From: Delphinus delphis
Lineage: Eukaryota > Chordata > Mammalia > Artiodactyla > Delphinidae
Length of the DNA stretch: 64,000 nucleotides
Assembly (NCBI RefSeq): GCF_949987515.2
Contig: NC_082700.1
Location: 41,069,380-41,133,379 of the forward strand
Direction: 5' to 3'
Below, piece by piece: positions 46,995-60,489 of the stretch (the stretch's first letter is position 1; each line of letters starts with the position of its first letter). A model generated the notes under the pieces. That model made no database searches. It saw only the letters and a list, made by a program, of their open reading frames with translations, and was not told the origin of the DNA. The position numbers were made by a program, and so were the translations under genes.

Positions 46995-49900
46995 TCTCTT
47001 TAAGTTTTATTTTATATTGGAGTGTAGCTCATTTACAATGCTGTGATAGTTTCAGGTGATTCAGTCATACATATACATATACATATTTTAGATTCGTTTC
47101 CCATATAGGTTATTAAAAAAATATTGAATAGAGTTCCCTGTGCTATACAGCAGGTTCTTGTTGATTATCTATTATACGGATAGTAGCATGTATCTGTTAA
47201 TCCTAAACTCCTAACTTATCCCTCCTCAACCTTTCCCCATTGGTAACCATAAGGATGCTTTCAAAGTCTGTAAGTCTGTTTCTGTTTTGGAAGTAAGTTC
47301 ATTTGTATCCTTCTTTTTTTTTTTTTTTTTTTTTTAGATTCCACATATAAGTGATATCATATGATATTTGTCTTTGTCTGACTTCCTTCACTTAGTATAA
47401 TAATCTCTAGGTCCATCCATGCATAATGCCATGCAAATGGCATTATTTCATTCTTTTTTATGGCTGAGTAATATTTCATTGTACATGTGTACCACACATT
47501 CTTTATCCATTTATCTGTCGATGGACATTTACTTTGCTTCCATGTCTTGGTGATTTGAAATACTGCTGCAATGAACATTGGGGTGCATGTATCTTTTCCA
47601 ATTATGGTTTCCTCTTGCTATATGACTACAAGTGGGATTGATGGATCATTTGGTAGTTCTATTTTTAATTTTGTTAGGAACCTTCATGCTGTTCTCTATA
47701 GTGGTTGTACCAATTTACATTCCCACCAAGTATAAGAGGGTTCTCTTTTCACCACACCCTCTCCAGAATTTATTTTTTGTATACATTTTTTTATGATAGC
47801 CATTCTAAGCAGTGTGAGGTGATATCTCATTGTAGTTTGATTTGCACTTCTCTTATAATTATTGATGTTGGGCATTTTTTCATGTGCCTTTTGGCCATCT
47901 GGACACCTTCTTTGGAGAAATGTCTATTTAGGTCTTCTGCCAATATTTTTATTGTGTTTTGTTTGCTATTGAGCTGCAAGAGCTATTTGTAAATTTTAGA
48001 GATTAATTCCTTGTCAGCTACATCACTTGAAAATATGTTCTCCCATTTTGGGTGTTGTATTTTCATTTTGCGTATGGTTTCCTTTGTTGTGCAAAAGCTT
48101 TTGAGTTTAATTAGGTCCAATTTGTTTGTTTTTGTTTTAATTTCCATTACTCTAGAAGAAGACTCAGAAAAGATCTTGCTGTGATTTCTCTCAGAGAATG
48201 TTCTGCCTATGTTTTCCTCCAAAAGTTTTATAATGTCAGTCCTACATTTAGGTTTTTAATCCATTTTGAGTTTATTTTTGTATATGGCATCAGAGAATGG
48301 TATAATTTCATTCTTTTACATGTGGCTGTCCAGTTTTCCCAGCAGCACTTATTGAAGAGGCTGTCTTTCTTCCATTGTATATTCTTGTCTCCTTTGTCTT
48401 AGATTAATTGACCATAGGTGTGTGGGTTTATTTCTGGGTTTTCTATCCTCTTACATTGATCCATATGTCTGTCTTTGTTTTGAATACTATAGCTTTGTAA
48501 TATACTGTTTTGATTACTCTAGCCTCATAAAATGAGTTTGGGAGTATTCCTTCCTCTGCAGTTTTTTTTGAATAGTCTTACACAGATAGTTCTGTTTTTT
48601 TTTCATATTTTATATTTCTTCCTTGTTCAGTCTTGGAAGAGTGTACTCTTCTGAGAATGTGTCCATTTCTTCTAGGTTGTTCATTTTATTGGCATTTAGT
48701 TGCTTGTAGCATCTCTTATGACCCATTTTATTTCTGTGGTGTCAGTTTTAACTTCTTTTTAATTTCTAATTTTATTGATCTGGGTCCTCTCTCTCTCTCT
48801 TTTTTTTTTTTTTTTTTTGATGAGTCTAGTTAAAGTTTTATCAATTTTGTTTATATTTTCAAAGAACCAGATTTTCGTTTCATTGATCTTTTCTATTGTT
48901 TTGTTTCTATTTCATTTGTTTCTGCTCTGATATTTATGATTTCTCTTTTACTAACTTTCAGTTTTGTTTGTTCTTCTTTACCTAGTTGCTTTAATTGTAA
49001 GGTTAGGTTGTTTATTTATGATTTTTTATTTGTTTGTTTCCTCAGGTAAGAGTCACTGCTATAAACTTCCCTCTTAGAACTATTTTTGCTGTGTCCCATA
49101 GGTTTTGGATTGTTGTGCTTTCATTTTCATTTGTCTTTAGGTAGTTTTTGATTTCCTCTTTGGTTTCTTCAGTGATCCATTGGTTGTTTAGAAGCATATT
49201 GTTTAGCCTCCATGTGTTTGTATCTTTTCTAGTTTTTTTTTCCTTGTAGCTGATTTCTAATCTCATAGTGTTGTGGTTGGAAAAGATAGTTGACATGATT
49301 TCAATTTTTCTTAAGTTTAATGAGGCTTTCTTTGTGACCCAGTGTGTTATCTATCTTGGAGACTGTTGCATGTGCACTTGAGAAGAATGTGTATTCTACT
49401 GCTTTTAGATGGAATGCTCTATAAAAATCAATTAATTTCATCTGGTCTAATGTGTCATTTTAGGCCTGTGTTTCCATATTGATTTTCTTTCTGGGTGATC
49501 TGTCCATTAATGAAAGTGGGGTGTTAAAGTCCCCCACTATTATCATGTTACTGTCAATTTCTTCTTCGTTGGCTGTTAACATTTGCCTTATATATAGGGG
49601 TGCTCTTATGTTGGGTACATATATATTTACAATTGTTATCTCTTCTTCTTGGATTGATCCCTTGATCATTATGTAGTGTCCTTCTTTGTCTCTTGACTAC
49701 CTTTAAAGTCTATTTGTCTGCTATGTGTATTGCTACTCCACCTTTCTTTTGATTTCCATTTGCATGTAATAGCTTTTTCCATTCCCTCACTTTCAGTTTG
49801 TGTGTGTCCCTATATCTGAAGTGAGTCTCTTGTAGACAGCATATATATGGGTCTTTTTCTTTTTCTTTTCTTTTTTTTTCCATTCAGCTAGTCTAGGCCT

Positions 49901-50225
49901 TTTGGTTGGGATATTTAACCCATTTACATTTAAGGTAAGTATCAATATGTATGTTCTTATTGCCATTTTCTTAATTGTTTTGGATTTGTTTTTGTAGGTC
50001 TTTTTTCTTCTCTATCTCTTTGATGTCATGATTTGATGACAAATCAAATAATTTGATGTCTCTCATGATTTGATGTCTATCTTTAGTGTTGTATTTGGAT
50101 TGCTTTTTTATTTTTTAATGTATGTATATATTGGTGGATTTTTGCTTTGTGGTTACCATGTGTTTTTCATATATCCTACTTTCATATGTATATATGTATA
50201 ATTGTGCCTGTATGTGTGTATATGT

Positions 50226-50262
<37 letters not shown>

Positions 50263-50892
50263 GTTTTAAGTTGCTGATAACTTTATTTCAAATATATTTC
50301 CAATATCCTGAATTTATACTCTACTCCTGTCATGATGGTTGGTGTTGATATCATATTTTTGTGTGGATGATTTCCTACTTTAACTATATGTTTGCCTTTA
50401 CTGATGAATTTTCCCATTCACAATTTTCTTGTTCCTTGGTGAGGGCTTTTCTTTTTTGCCTAAAGAAGTTCCTTTAGAATTTATTGTAATGCTGGTTTGT
50501 TAGTGCTGATTCTCTTACCTTTTGCTTGTCTATAAAGCTTTTGATTTAGCTGTTTAATCTGAACAAGAGCCATGCTGGGTGGATTATTCTTGGTTGTAGG
50601 TTCTTCCCTATATGACTTCAAATATATTGTGTTACTCCTTCTCTCCTGCAGTGTTTCTGCAGACAGAGCAGCTGGAAACCATATGGGGATTCCCTTGTAT
50701 ATTATTTCTTGATTCTCTTGTTGCTTTTAATATTTTCTCTTTGTCTTTAATTTTTGTCAATTTGATTACTACGTGTCTCAGTGTGTTCCTCCTTGGATTT
50801 ATCCTGTATGGGACTCTGTGCCTCCTGGACTTGAGTTAGTGTTTCCTTTCTCACGTAAGGGACATTTTCAGCTATTATTTCTTTAAATATTT
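46995..50892 (-). mobile_element. Minus-strand L1 lacking most of the RT domain
   Basis: Complement of an L1 from 3'UTR (46995-47360) through ORF2 C-terminus, then at about 48520 a jump over roughly 1 kb of RT (the catalytic motif is gone), then thumb/linker, endonuclease (about 49100-49900) and ORF1 C-terminal part (about 50270-50892). It stops abruptly at 50892 where another L1 3' end begins. The endonuclease SDH reads SNH near 49275. Confidence 0.85.
50227..50258. repeat. (TG)n microsatellite
   Basis: 32 bases, uninterrupted, in the ORF1/ORF2 spacer of the L1. Confidence 0.95.
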
Positions 50893-52498
50893 TCTAGTTT
50901 CTGCTGTACAACAAAGTGAATCAGCTATATGTATACATATATCCCCTCCCTCCTGGACCTTCCTCCCAGCCCCCCATCCCACCAATCTAGGTCATCAGAG
51001 AGGACTAAGCTGAGTTCCCTGTGCTATACAGCAGGTTTGCACTAGCTATCTATTTTACACTTGGTACTGTATATATGTCAATCCTAATCTCCCTGTTTGT
51101 TCCACCCTCCATTTTCCATTCTGTGCACACATGTCTGTTCTCTATGTCTATGTCTCCATTTGTGCTCCAGAAATAGGTTCATCTGTACCATTTTTCTAGA
51201 TTCCACATATATGCATTAATATACAACATACGTTTTTCCCTTTCTAACTTACTTCACTCTGTATGACAGACTCTAGGTCCATCCACATCTCTACAAATGA
51301 CCCAATTTCGTTCTTTGTTATAGCTGAGTCATACTCCATTGTATATATGTACCACATCTTCTTTATCCATTCATCTGTTGTTGAACATTTAGGTTGTTTC
51401 CATGTCCTGGCTATTGTAAATAGTGCTGCAATGGACATTGGAGCACATGTGTTGTTTTGAATTATGGTTTTCTCAGGGTATATGCCCAGTAGTGGGATTG
51501 CTGGATCATATGGTAGTTCTATTTTTAGATTTTTAAGGAACCTCTATACTGTTCTCCATAGTGGCTGTATCAATTTACATTCCTACCAACAGTGCAGGAG
51601 GGTTCCCTTTTCTCCACACCCTCTCCAGCACTTATTGTTTGTAGATTTTTTGATGATGGCCATTCTGACCGGTGTGAGGTGATAACTCACTGTAGCTTTG
51701 ATTTGCATTTCTCTAATAATTAGTGATGTTGAGCATCTTTTCATGTGCCTCTTGGCCATCTGTATGTCTTCTTCAGAGAAATGTCTATTTAGGTCTTTCA
51801 CCCATTTTTTGGACTTTTTTAAATATATATATTGAGTTCAATGAGCTGTTTGTATACTTTGGAGATTAATCCTTTTTCTGTTGCTTCATTTACAAAAGAC
51901 CCTAAATAGCCAAGGCAATCTTGATAGAGAAAAACAGAGCTGGAGGAATCAGGCTCCCCAACTTCAGACTATACTACAAAGCTACAATAATCAATTCGGT
52001 ATGGTAATGACACAAAAAGAAAAATATAGATCAATGGAACAGTATAGAAAGCCCAGAGATAAATCCTTGCCTTTATGGTCACCCAATCTATGATAAAGCA
52101 GACAAGAATATACAATGGTGAAAAGATAGCCTCTTCAATAAGTGGTGCTGGGAAAATTGGACAACTACATGTAAAAGAATTAAGTTAGAACACTTCCTAA
52201 CATCATGCACAAAAAGAAACTCAAAATGGATTAAAGACATAAATGTAAGACTGAACACTATAAAACTCTTAGAGGAAAACATAGGAAGAATATTTTTTGA
52301 CATAAATTACAGCAAGATCTTTTTTGACCCACCTCCTAGAGTAATGAAAATAAAAACAAAAATAAACAAATGAGACCTAATGAAACTTAAAAGCTTTTGC
52401 ACAGTAAAGGAAACCATAAAGAAGACAAAAAGTCAGCCCCATGACTAGGAGAAAATATTTGCAAACAAAGCAGCAGACAAAGGATTAATCTCATATAT
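50893..52498 (-). mobile_element. Second L1 3' end with inverted 5' part
   Basis: 50893-51890 is minus-strand L1 3'UTR and ORF2 C-terminus; its terminal 45 or so bases and tail are missing at 50893. 51893-52498 is plus-strand ORF2 C-terminal text that, turned round, precedes it, so the element has a twin-primed layout. About 35 bases ('aaaggattaatctc' region) occur in both parts. No target duplication was found. Confidence 0.82.
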
Positions 52499-54394
52499 AC
52501 AATTTTAAAGAAATAATTGCACACAAATGTTCCATGTCCTTCTCAGTAAGAGATGTTCACATCTGTTTCAGGTTAGAGTTATTCATTTTGTTTGTTGTAA
52601 GTGATAAATATTGGTTAAATTATAGCAAAGTTTTTTACTCACTATTGAAATTATATTAATTTTGTTGTTTAATTTAATTTATTCACTATATTATTCATAA
52701 TATAGTGAAAAAATAATGATAATTATTTTGCTAAAAAGCCCTCTATTTTTATAAATTACTATATTTGGCTTGCTTATAGTTAATATTTTTATGTGCCTGT
52801 TCTAGTACTTTGGTAACTAAATTTACACTAGACACCTAATACATATATATAATACATCTTTCAATCATTTTTTTTTTGTCACCAGAATATATTGAGTAAA
52901 ATTACAAATCATCACTTCTTTGAGGCCTTGGTAGAATTTGTATTGTAAACTCACTCATTCTGTTGTCTTTTGGTGAGAGGGATTTTGTCTACTCTTTCAA
53001 AATTTTGTATTCTAAATGGTTGGTAAATTTTTTATTCTTCTTAGATGAACAGTTGTTTCTAAATATTATGTAAATTTAATTTAATTTCTTAAACATATGA
53101 TTTTAAAAGTTTGTGGCTTTCTGAATGTTTGGATAATCTTGAATATTAGCTTTATATTATTGACACCAAATTTATTAAATATGTGTTATGAGATTATGTT
53201 GTTAACTTTCTAAACTTTTTCTAGAGCTTTTTCCCCACTGTTACTTTTCATGCTCCATATTTATTTTTAAAGCATGTGTATTCTCTTTTTTTGGGTGGCA
53301 TTTATATATATATATTTTTACTAAAGGTCTCTTGTGATTAGCCTAAAACTACCTTTTAAAATTTTCTTGAATTATAATTTAGCTGAAAGCAAAATATTTG
53401 TTTGAGGATTATTTTCTCCCACAGAATTTTCCACTATCCTCTGTCTTCTATATTTTTAAATAAACAGTCTACTGAGATAAAATTTTTTTTCTTATGAAAA
53501 TAATGTATCTTTAAATTCTGACTTTTTAAAGTTTTTTTTGTGTATTTGATGCTCTGAAGTTTTATTAGAGTATATGTAGTTGATATCTTTTTATATAGCT
53601 TTCTGTTCATTTATAGTGGTTTCCAAATATGCACAGTGAAATCTATTGACAATCCTGAAAAATCTAAGCCATTATATTTTCAAATATTGCCTTTCTCCTA
53701 TTGTTTATATTTTCTCATCTTAGGACTTCTATTCCCATTACATACATTATGTCTTCTCATTCTGCTCTACATGTCTGTTAAGTTTTCTCATAATTATTTA
53801 ATTGTCTCTCTAACTTACTTCTGAGAAACTTCTTCAGATTATCATGTAGTTGACTGATTCTTTCTTCTTCTATTTTATTTATCCAGTCAGTTTTGTTTCA
53901 ATAATTCAATTTTCATGTCTAAAAATTGTTTTCCCCTTCAAATATTCTTGGTTTTTGATAATTTCTTATATTTATTTATAATATTTTGTGGGTTTCTTTT
54001 TTTTCATTTTTATTTTAATTTTATTTTCTGGTTTTGAGACAGAAAATTATAGTATGTAAAATCTTCAGGCTTCTATTATTGCTGTTTTTGTTTTTTTCTG
54101 ATTTAACTCATGTTGTGTCTATTCTTTACCTATGTATTTATTTTTTATTATTTTTGATTTGTATTTGGCTTAACTTCTCAAGTGGGAATCCTTAGGGCTC
54201 TTTGCCTTATCTATAGTTTATTAGCTTGAGTTTTCTGGATCACAAAGGAGGATTTCACACATTTTTTTTCCCATGAGAATGAGACTGTTTTTTAAATATT
54301 TTTTAAATCATTTTTGCACTTGTCATAATAATTAATTAATTAATCAATTAATGATTGACTTACATTTTTTAGTCTGAGCCATTGTTTTCAGGTT
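52499..54394. other. AT-rich DNA, possible very old L1 trace
   Basis: Between 53800 and 54010 wording such as 'tgactgattctttcttcttctattttatttatcc' recalls minus-strand old L1, but similarity is too weak to call. Confidence 0.35.
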
Positions 54395-54950
54395 TCTCAT
54401 TTATTCAATAAATATGATGCTTAATAAGTGCTAAGGAACACATTACATTATTAAATATTTACTGCATTTCTAATATGAATAAACCTATCAATGTTTTTGG
54501 TCCTGGGAATATGGTAATGAACAATACAGTCATGGTCTCAGATCTAATACTTTTGATGACTGGGATACATGCTAAACAAATAACTGATGATTTTTATTGA
54601 TAGTAATCATAATACTTAGTACAAAAGTGAAGTACAAGGATGCAGTAGGAGAGAAACTGGATCTAGGAGAGGGAGGAGTCTGATCAGGAATTATTTTCTT
54701 AGTCCAAAGAAAATTAAGGTCAAATTTAGGGAGTAAAAGATGCATTCAAAACTGAGGGTAAAGCATTTCTAAAAACTTTTAGTGTAATATGTTTGAAGAT
54801 AAGAAAGAGGGCCATTGTGGATGCAATGCTAGGAATGAATAGCTACAGAATGAATGAGGTAGGGACTGATTCAAGATGAAACACAGGAGGCAGCCTTTTG
54901 GACTATACTAAGACTATACATTATTGTTACTCTTAAATACACAAGTCAAA
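54395..54950. repeat. Very old interspersed repeat, family not named
   Basis: 'ttattcaataaatatgatgc...tcctgggaatatggtaatgaacaatacagtcatggtctc' followed by 'aagtgaagtacaaggatgcag' and 'gggaggagtctgatcagg' is the word order of a common old mammalian repeat related to 30340-30830. Confidence 0.45.
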
Positions 54951-55213
54951 GTGTTTATATATAGAACTAATACAGTCATATATGTGTTTTAAAATATCCC
55001 TCTTACTGTACTATGAAAAATTATATATTTGTATATGTAATTTTATGTATTATTTATTATATATACACACATATATTTTTGAATGTGATAAGTACAATAC
55101 TACTTCTAATTTCAAGAAGCTCCCTATGTGTAGTGGGTGAAATATTCAGTGGCTGTTTCTGCAAATTCAAGTGTCAGGATGAAATTTTAAAAGTATACCT
55201 GTGAGAATTTGTA

Positions 55214-55215
<2 letters not shown>

Positions 55216-55254
<39 letters not shown>
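55216..55254. repeat. (TG)n microsatellite
   Basis: 39 bases of uninterrupted GT; long and pure enough to be polymorphic. Confidence 0.95.
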
Positions 55255-55255
<1 letters not shown>

Positions 55256-55260
55256 TGTGA

Positions 55261-57970
55261 ACACATTTTGAGTGGGTCAAGGACAAGTTGAAAATAGGCT
55301 GAATACACAAATTAGCTGACTTAGCTTTAACGTGTTAGTCTTTGTTGATAGCACAAAATGATATTAAGTAAACTTCAATTTCAATAATACAAGGCTCAAA
55401 TGAATCAACATTAACTGCTGTCTTTGTGTTGGTTGATAACTAAGAAATCCAATCAATTTTCTAACTATTTTGAAATATCCAGATATTTGACTATAGTGCA
55501 TGAATTGTTTGGATGTTTTCACAGCTATTTTTATTTTTACTTTTTATTTTTCCTTTGGTGATTATAATCTAAAGCCTGTTTTAAGGGTTATACATTTCTC
55601 TGGTATTTTGCCATATAGATGTAGATTCACTTTTTTCTATGAAAATAAATATTCAAAATATTATCTCAATTCTGGCATTCATTCATTTCTTCCAAGCTTA
55701 ACTTTTCCTTATGTTCCTCTTTCATGCCTTGAAATTTAAATCATACAGACCCTGATTTCATTAAATTTCTCTTAATTAATATCTATGTAACATAGGGCAT
55801 GTTATATATCCAATCAACAACTTAGTTAATTTTATCTATGAGTTAGTACAATTAACTACCTCAGAGTGATGTTTCAAGCAATAATATTAGCTTTATATTT
55901 TCTTCTGTTTCCTTCAATTCAGCATTTATCAAAACTACCATACTACTTTCTGAAAGGTAGCAAATATCTATAAGCATTTTCATACATTTGCACATAATAA
56001 GCAAATGCTTAAAAGCAAAGCATTTTTCAGTTGAATACATTTTAAGCAGTTTTAAGAGTATAGAAAACATAAATAAAAACAGAGATTAAAAAGTATAGTT
56101 GGTAAATTTTTGAAAACTGATTAAATTCTAGCCATTTTCAGCAATGGAGAAATAAAGGAGATAGCAGAATGTAGCCAAATCCAAGCTGAGTTGTTGTATT
56201 TGTGTTAATTTTTATTCCCATATGTAGTAATATAAAAATAATATCAATTATTTTTTTAATTATCTTAACAATGATCACTCTCTAATTTAGCTTATAATGA
56301 CTGTTCTCTTAAATTGCATGATGTGGTTAAATTATATTAAATATATTCTGATGTCTTGTGCCTTAATATTATGTTTTAATGTCAAATAAACCAACCATGA
56401 CCTATTTTTCAGATTATCAACATCTCTCAAAATTAACATTTGCCTGAAATCAGGATAGGCCAATCATTAAATTATAATAATAATAAACAAGCTGCAGAGA
56501 TCTAACTTCAAATGTCTTTATAAAGAATCCAGAGTACAGTTACTCAAGTAAACTTTAACATTTATGGATATGAGCAAGAAAGCACTAACATATTTTTATC
56601 TCTGCCCATGATGTTAGGTAAGCAAATTAATGGTTTTGCTTTATGAGAAAATTGAAAAACTATTTTTTTCAATAAATTACTTTCAGTGAAACTAAAAATC
56701 TAGAAAAATCTGCTTCATAAAGAAAATTTCAAGACATTTTACTTTGATTTTAGGACCTCATGTGCCAATGTTTCTTCCTTAAGATAATTTTTGTCACACA
56801 GGAAATATACAGGTATTGTCTTTCCAACAATCTGTGTAGTTCTATAGAATTCATTCTTTATTTTCTTGTATAATCCTCAGCAGATATACCTCAGACCCAT
56901 TTAATTAGACAAGGAACTAAAAAATCCTACAAGGTATAAGTTGAAGTATGATAATTACTTTTGCTTCTTATACTTTGTAAAAAGAAAACTCACTGTAGTT
57001 TAAAATTACATAGATAATACTTATCAATGATTCCCAAGAACGTAACTTTTCTTTATAAAAACAGGCTCCTTGAATAGTAAAAAATTGCCTTAAGTTTGTC
57101 AGTCATAATTGTAAATGAAGTATATTAATATAGGAATACAGATTTTTGATTCTGACCTCTTTATTGTTACCAAGAGTCTAAGACAGGACCACTTCCAATA
57201 CCCTGCCACTGGGTAATGGAAATTACCATCAGACCACCATGTAGTAGCATTTGAGTATCCATAATTTCCTGCTAGGAGTCAAAATCATTTCTATTGCTAT
57301 GGTTATTTCTCAAAGAGGATACCACATTGTGCATGGTTGCCAAATATATGAAGATGAACCACATATAGCAAGGGCCACTTCCTATATTAGAATGATTCTA
57401 TAGAGTACTGCTCTTCAGCAAGTACTACTTTCAGACTAACATTATCCACTTAGAACAACCAGAAAACCTAGATAAAATATTCACTAATCTCTTTAAGTCC
57501 CTTTGAAAACTACCAAGGAAGATAAGGAAGATTTGTGGGGCTAAGCTCTTATCTGGTAGAGAAACTATGTTCAGAGAGGTGAGTCAACATTTGGAATGTG
57601 TTTCTCTTGAAACACAAGTAATACCTAAGATGAAGTGACATGAGAATAGATTTATGCAGACTCACAGAGGTGGTAAAACAAAAATTGAACTTTAGAGTCT
57701 TTATAGACTTTTAGTCTATACTTCAAAAATTCTACACCTTAGATGTAATGATGAATGGGAAATAAACCATGTCTCACAGAGACTGAAACTCATCTTCAAA
57801 TCTTATCAAATTACTACTGACTAAATTTTATCTAGAATTGCTCATGCCACTAGATTGATCACTAGAAGCAAAACTAAATGTCTTCTGGAGTAAGATAAAA
57901 TTGTTCAGTCTCAAATTATCTCTAATTTTCCCCAAATGTAATGACTTGTACTCAATCAAAAAAAAAAAAA
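55261..57970. other. Single-copy AT-rich DNA
   Basis: 2.7 kb with no repeat or exon that I can support. Frames of 69-79 codons (55500-55739 plus, 55861-56070 minus) have no recognisable content. Confidence 0.5.
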
Positions 57971-57974
57971 AAAA

Positions 57975-58560
57975 CACAAGCAATTATAAGAAAACTAGAT
58001 GAGTGAAAACAGAGAGAAAAAGGAAAAACAAAAAGAAAACCAAAACTATAGATACATACACAACACTTCCAGATAATGGAATTATCCTATGTGAACTTTG
58101 TAATATTTTTTCATTAATAAATTCAAGGAATTAAAAACAAGGTAGAAAATTTCAGCAGAAATGGAACTTATAAATGGAACTTATGCAAAAGGAAATTCTA
58201 GTGCCTAAAATACAAAAACATAAATTTAAGTACTAAATGCCTGAGTACAATAGCAAATTAGAAATACATGAAAACAGAATAATTAAATATAAAACTAGGT
58301 CAGAGTTAAATATTTATACTAATGGTAAAATAATTTTAATTAGAGAAAATGATGTAAGGGATATTACAGACATAGTGAAAATTATAATAAGCATGTAATT
58401 GAAGTCCCAGAATTACAATAGAGAAAATAAATCTGAACCAATGAAGAAAGTAAATAAATGGCTAAGAACATCCGAAACTCATGATAGACTCTAAGATACA
58501 AACACAAAAACACTAAGAACTCCAATCTGGACCAAAACAGAAAATACCACAACTAAGCAC
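57975..58560 (+). mobile_element. Old L1M ORF1 fragment
   Basis: 'ccagataatggaattatcc', 'aggtagaaaatttcagcagaaatgg', 'aggaaattctagtgcctaaaatacaa', 'agacatagtgaaaattataataagcatgtaattgaagtccc' follow the ORF1 order of an old L1M/HAL1-type element. Stops throughout. Confidence 0.65.
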
Positions 58561-59040
58561 ATTGCAGTTTCTGTTATATGTCACAACTAGATCCCAGTAA
58601 ACAGGCCAATACAAAGATTTACACACTACTGTGAGTAGTATTTGCCATTTGCTGAAAACTACCCATTTCAGATAATTGCTCTTAGACAAAAGAGAGCCAC
58701 CTCACTAAGGAGATTAACCTGTCCCCAAGTATAGACTCTCATGCAATTACTAACAAAGGTAAAAGGGATAGGAAAGGCTGGACTTCAAATTCTTTCCTTA
58801 GGTAGGTCTAATTCAATAAGGCAATTCATACTGCAGAGCTTCCTGGAACATCAGGTCGAAGTTAAATTTCAGCTGATATCACATTTTTAATTAGCTTTTT
58901 ATCATATCCCCCACCTTGCTTTGCTCACTATACTTTTCTTGAGAACACTTCCACAGTAAGCTCCACAAGAATCACTCCCTCAAGTTTTGTTTCAAGAGAA
59001 TACATCCTAAGACACACAGGATCTCATGTATTTTGAAAAC
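58561..59040. repeat. Insert within the old L1M ORF1, possibly an LTR
   Basis: L1M ORF1 wording stops at about 58560 and resumes at about 59045. The block between ends 'cacttccacagtaagctcc...agagaatacatcctaagacac', a cadence seen at the 3' end of some mammalian LTRs. Family and ends not established. Confidence 0.3.
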
Positions 59041-59270
59041 TAAACACAAGAAGAAAAAAATTTTAAAGAACTGAAGAAAAAACACATATCCTTCAAAGGA
59101 GCATTGAGAAAAATAACAGTGATTCCTCAATAGAAACACTGAAAACTAGATTTCAAGAAGATAAGCTCTTTCAAGTCCTGGAAGAAAATATGAAGTTGAA
59201 CAACATGCAGTTTTAGAATGATGACCATTTTCAGAAACAAAATTTTCAATATTAAAAGTCAAGATTACTC
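59041..59270 (+). mobile_element. Old L1M ORF1 fragment, continued
   Basis: 'gaagaaaaaacacatatcc', 'aaaggagcattgagaaaaataacagtgattcctc', 'tcaagtcctggaagaaaat' match the next part of L1M ORF1 (start of the C-terminal domain). Confidence 0.55.
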
Positions 59271-60489
59271 TGAAGAGAGAGGTGGTTTATGTTAAAAAAA
59301 AAAATTAATGTGGAAGAACTGTACCACATTCATGCTGAACTCTGACTTTAAAAAAATAAATAAAGCTTCATGTTCACTAATGTTTTGTAAATAGAAAATT
59401 TGGTTAGGGTTTTCTAAGTCTGTAGTCACTTGCCAAACACGATCAAAGGTGTGCCATTTGGCTTCTATTACAAGACGGGATCTGTGTGTACTCCCTTCTC
59501 CATAAATATTGATATTTTGAAAAAAGATCCGTTTGTTAAAATCTGAAGCTATGTGGATGAAAAAAAATTTCTGTAGGTTTTGCTTTAGGCCAGGTGTTAC
59601 TATTTTAATACCTTAAGTGAAGAAAGATGAATTAATTCTTAAGGAAAATAACACTGAACTTGTACCAAATTCAACTATTTTGATTCATCCATCCATGACA
59701 GTTATAAACTAGAATATCATTTAAAAAGGTATCTATGCTTCTGAGAAAGGAATATCACAACATGCCATCAGATAGAATCTAGTAGTTGTACAATCCCTAA
59801 GACAAGAAAATACTGAATCATAAGCCCTAACAATGACTTATATTTATTAGAGCAAAAAATTGAGGTACATAAATATATTTTCAGACAAACATAAACTGAT
59901 ATAATTTGTCTCTAGTAGACAAAGTGTAATATTAATAGGTATTTTATAGGAGGAAATTAAGTGATACAAGATGGAAGCTCAGAAGTTTAGGAAAGAAGAG
60001 CAAGAGAAAGTATAAAGTTATGGTAAACTTTCATGTGCATTGACTGTGTAAGAGAATACAATAATCTCATATTTGGTTAGGTCCTCTGAGAAACCAAAAC
60101 CAAGACAGGATTTAGTATGCGTTATTCATTAGAACTATTAGGGAAAATAACAGGGGTGTTGAAGAGCCTGGGAGAGATTGTTAGATTTCAATACAAGTCT
60201 AACCTCAAGTGAAGGAGAGAAGAAAGGAAGATTAGGTGAAAGTGTTAGGCTGCCCCATATATCCAAGGAAAATTTGGCAAGACAGAGGCCCTCAAGCCAA
60301 ACTCTACTCTTAAAGGATTTCTGTACCCCTTAGGAATGGGCTTGTGTCAGAAACATTTTAATGACCAACTATTGGCTGGAAGTAACTCATGGAAAGCCAG
60401 ACCTTGTGTGAAAACAGTGATCAGTTTCAGAGTTAAGTAGCTGGTGTGCTCAATAAAATAAATTCCCTGTACTTGAAGATATGATAATC
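59271..60489. other. Mostly single-copy DNA
   Basis: No supported feature. 60100-60440 is less AT-rich and may be an old LTR, but I see no clear signature. Confidence 0.4.

Noticed and set aside
50030..50085. Local repetition of 'catgatttgatg' words
   Set aside because: A small slippage-type duplication inside the L1 inter-ORF region.
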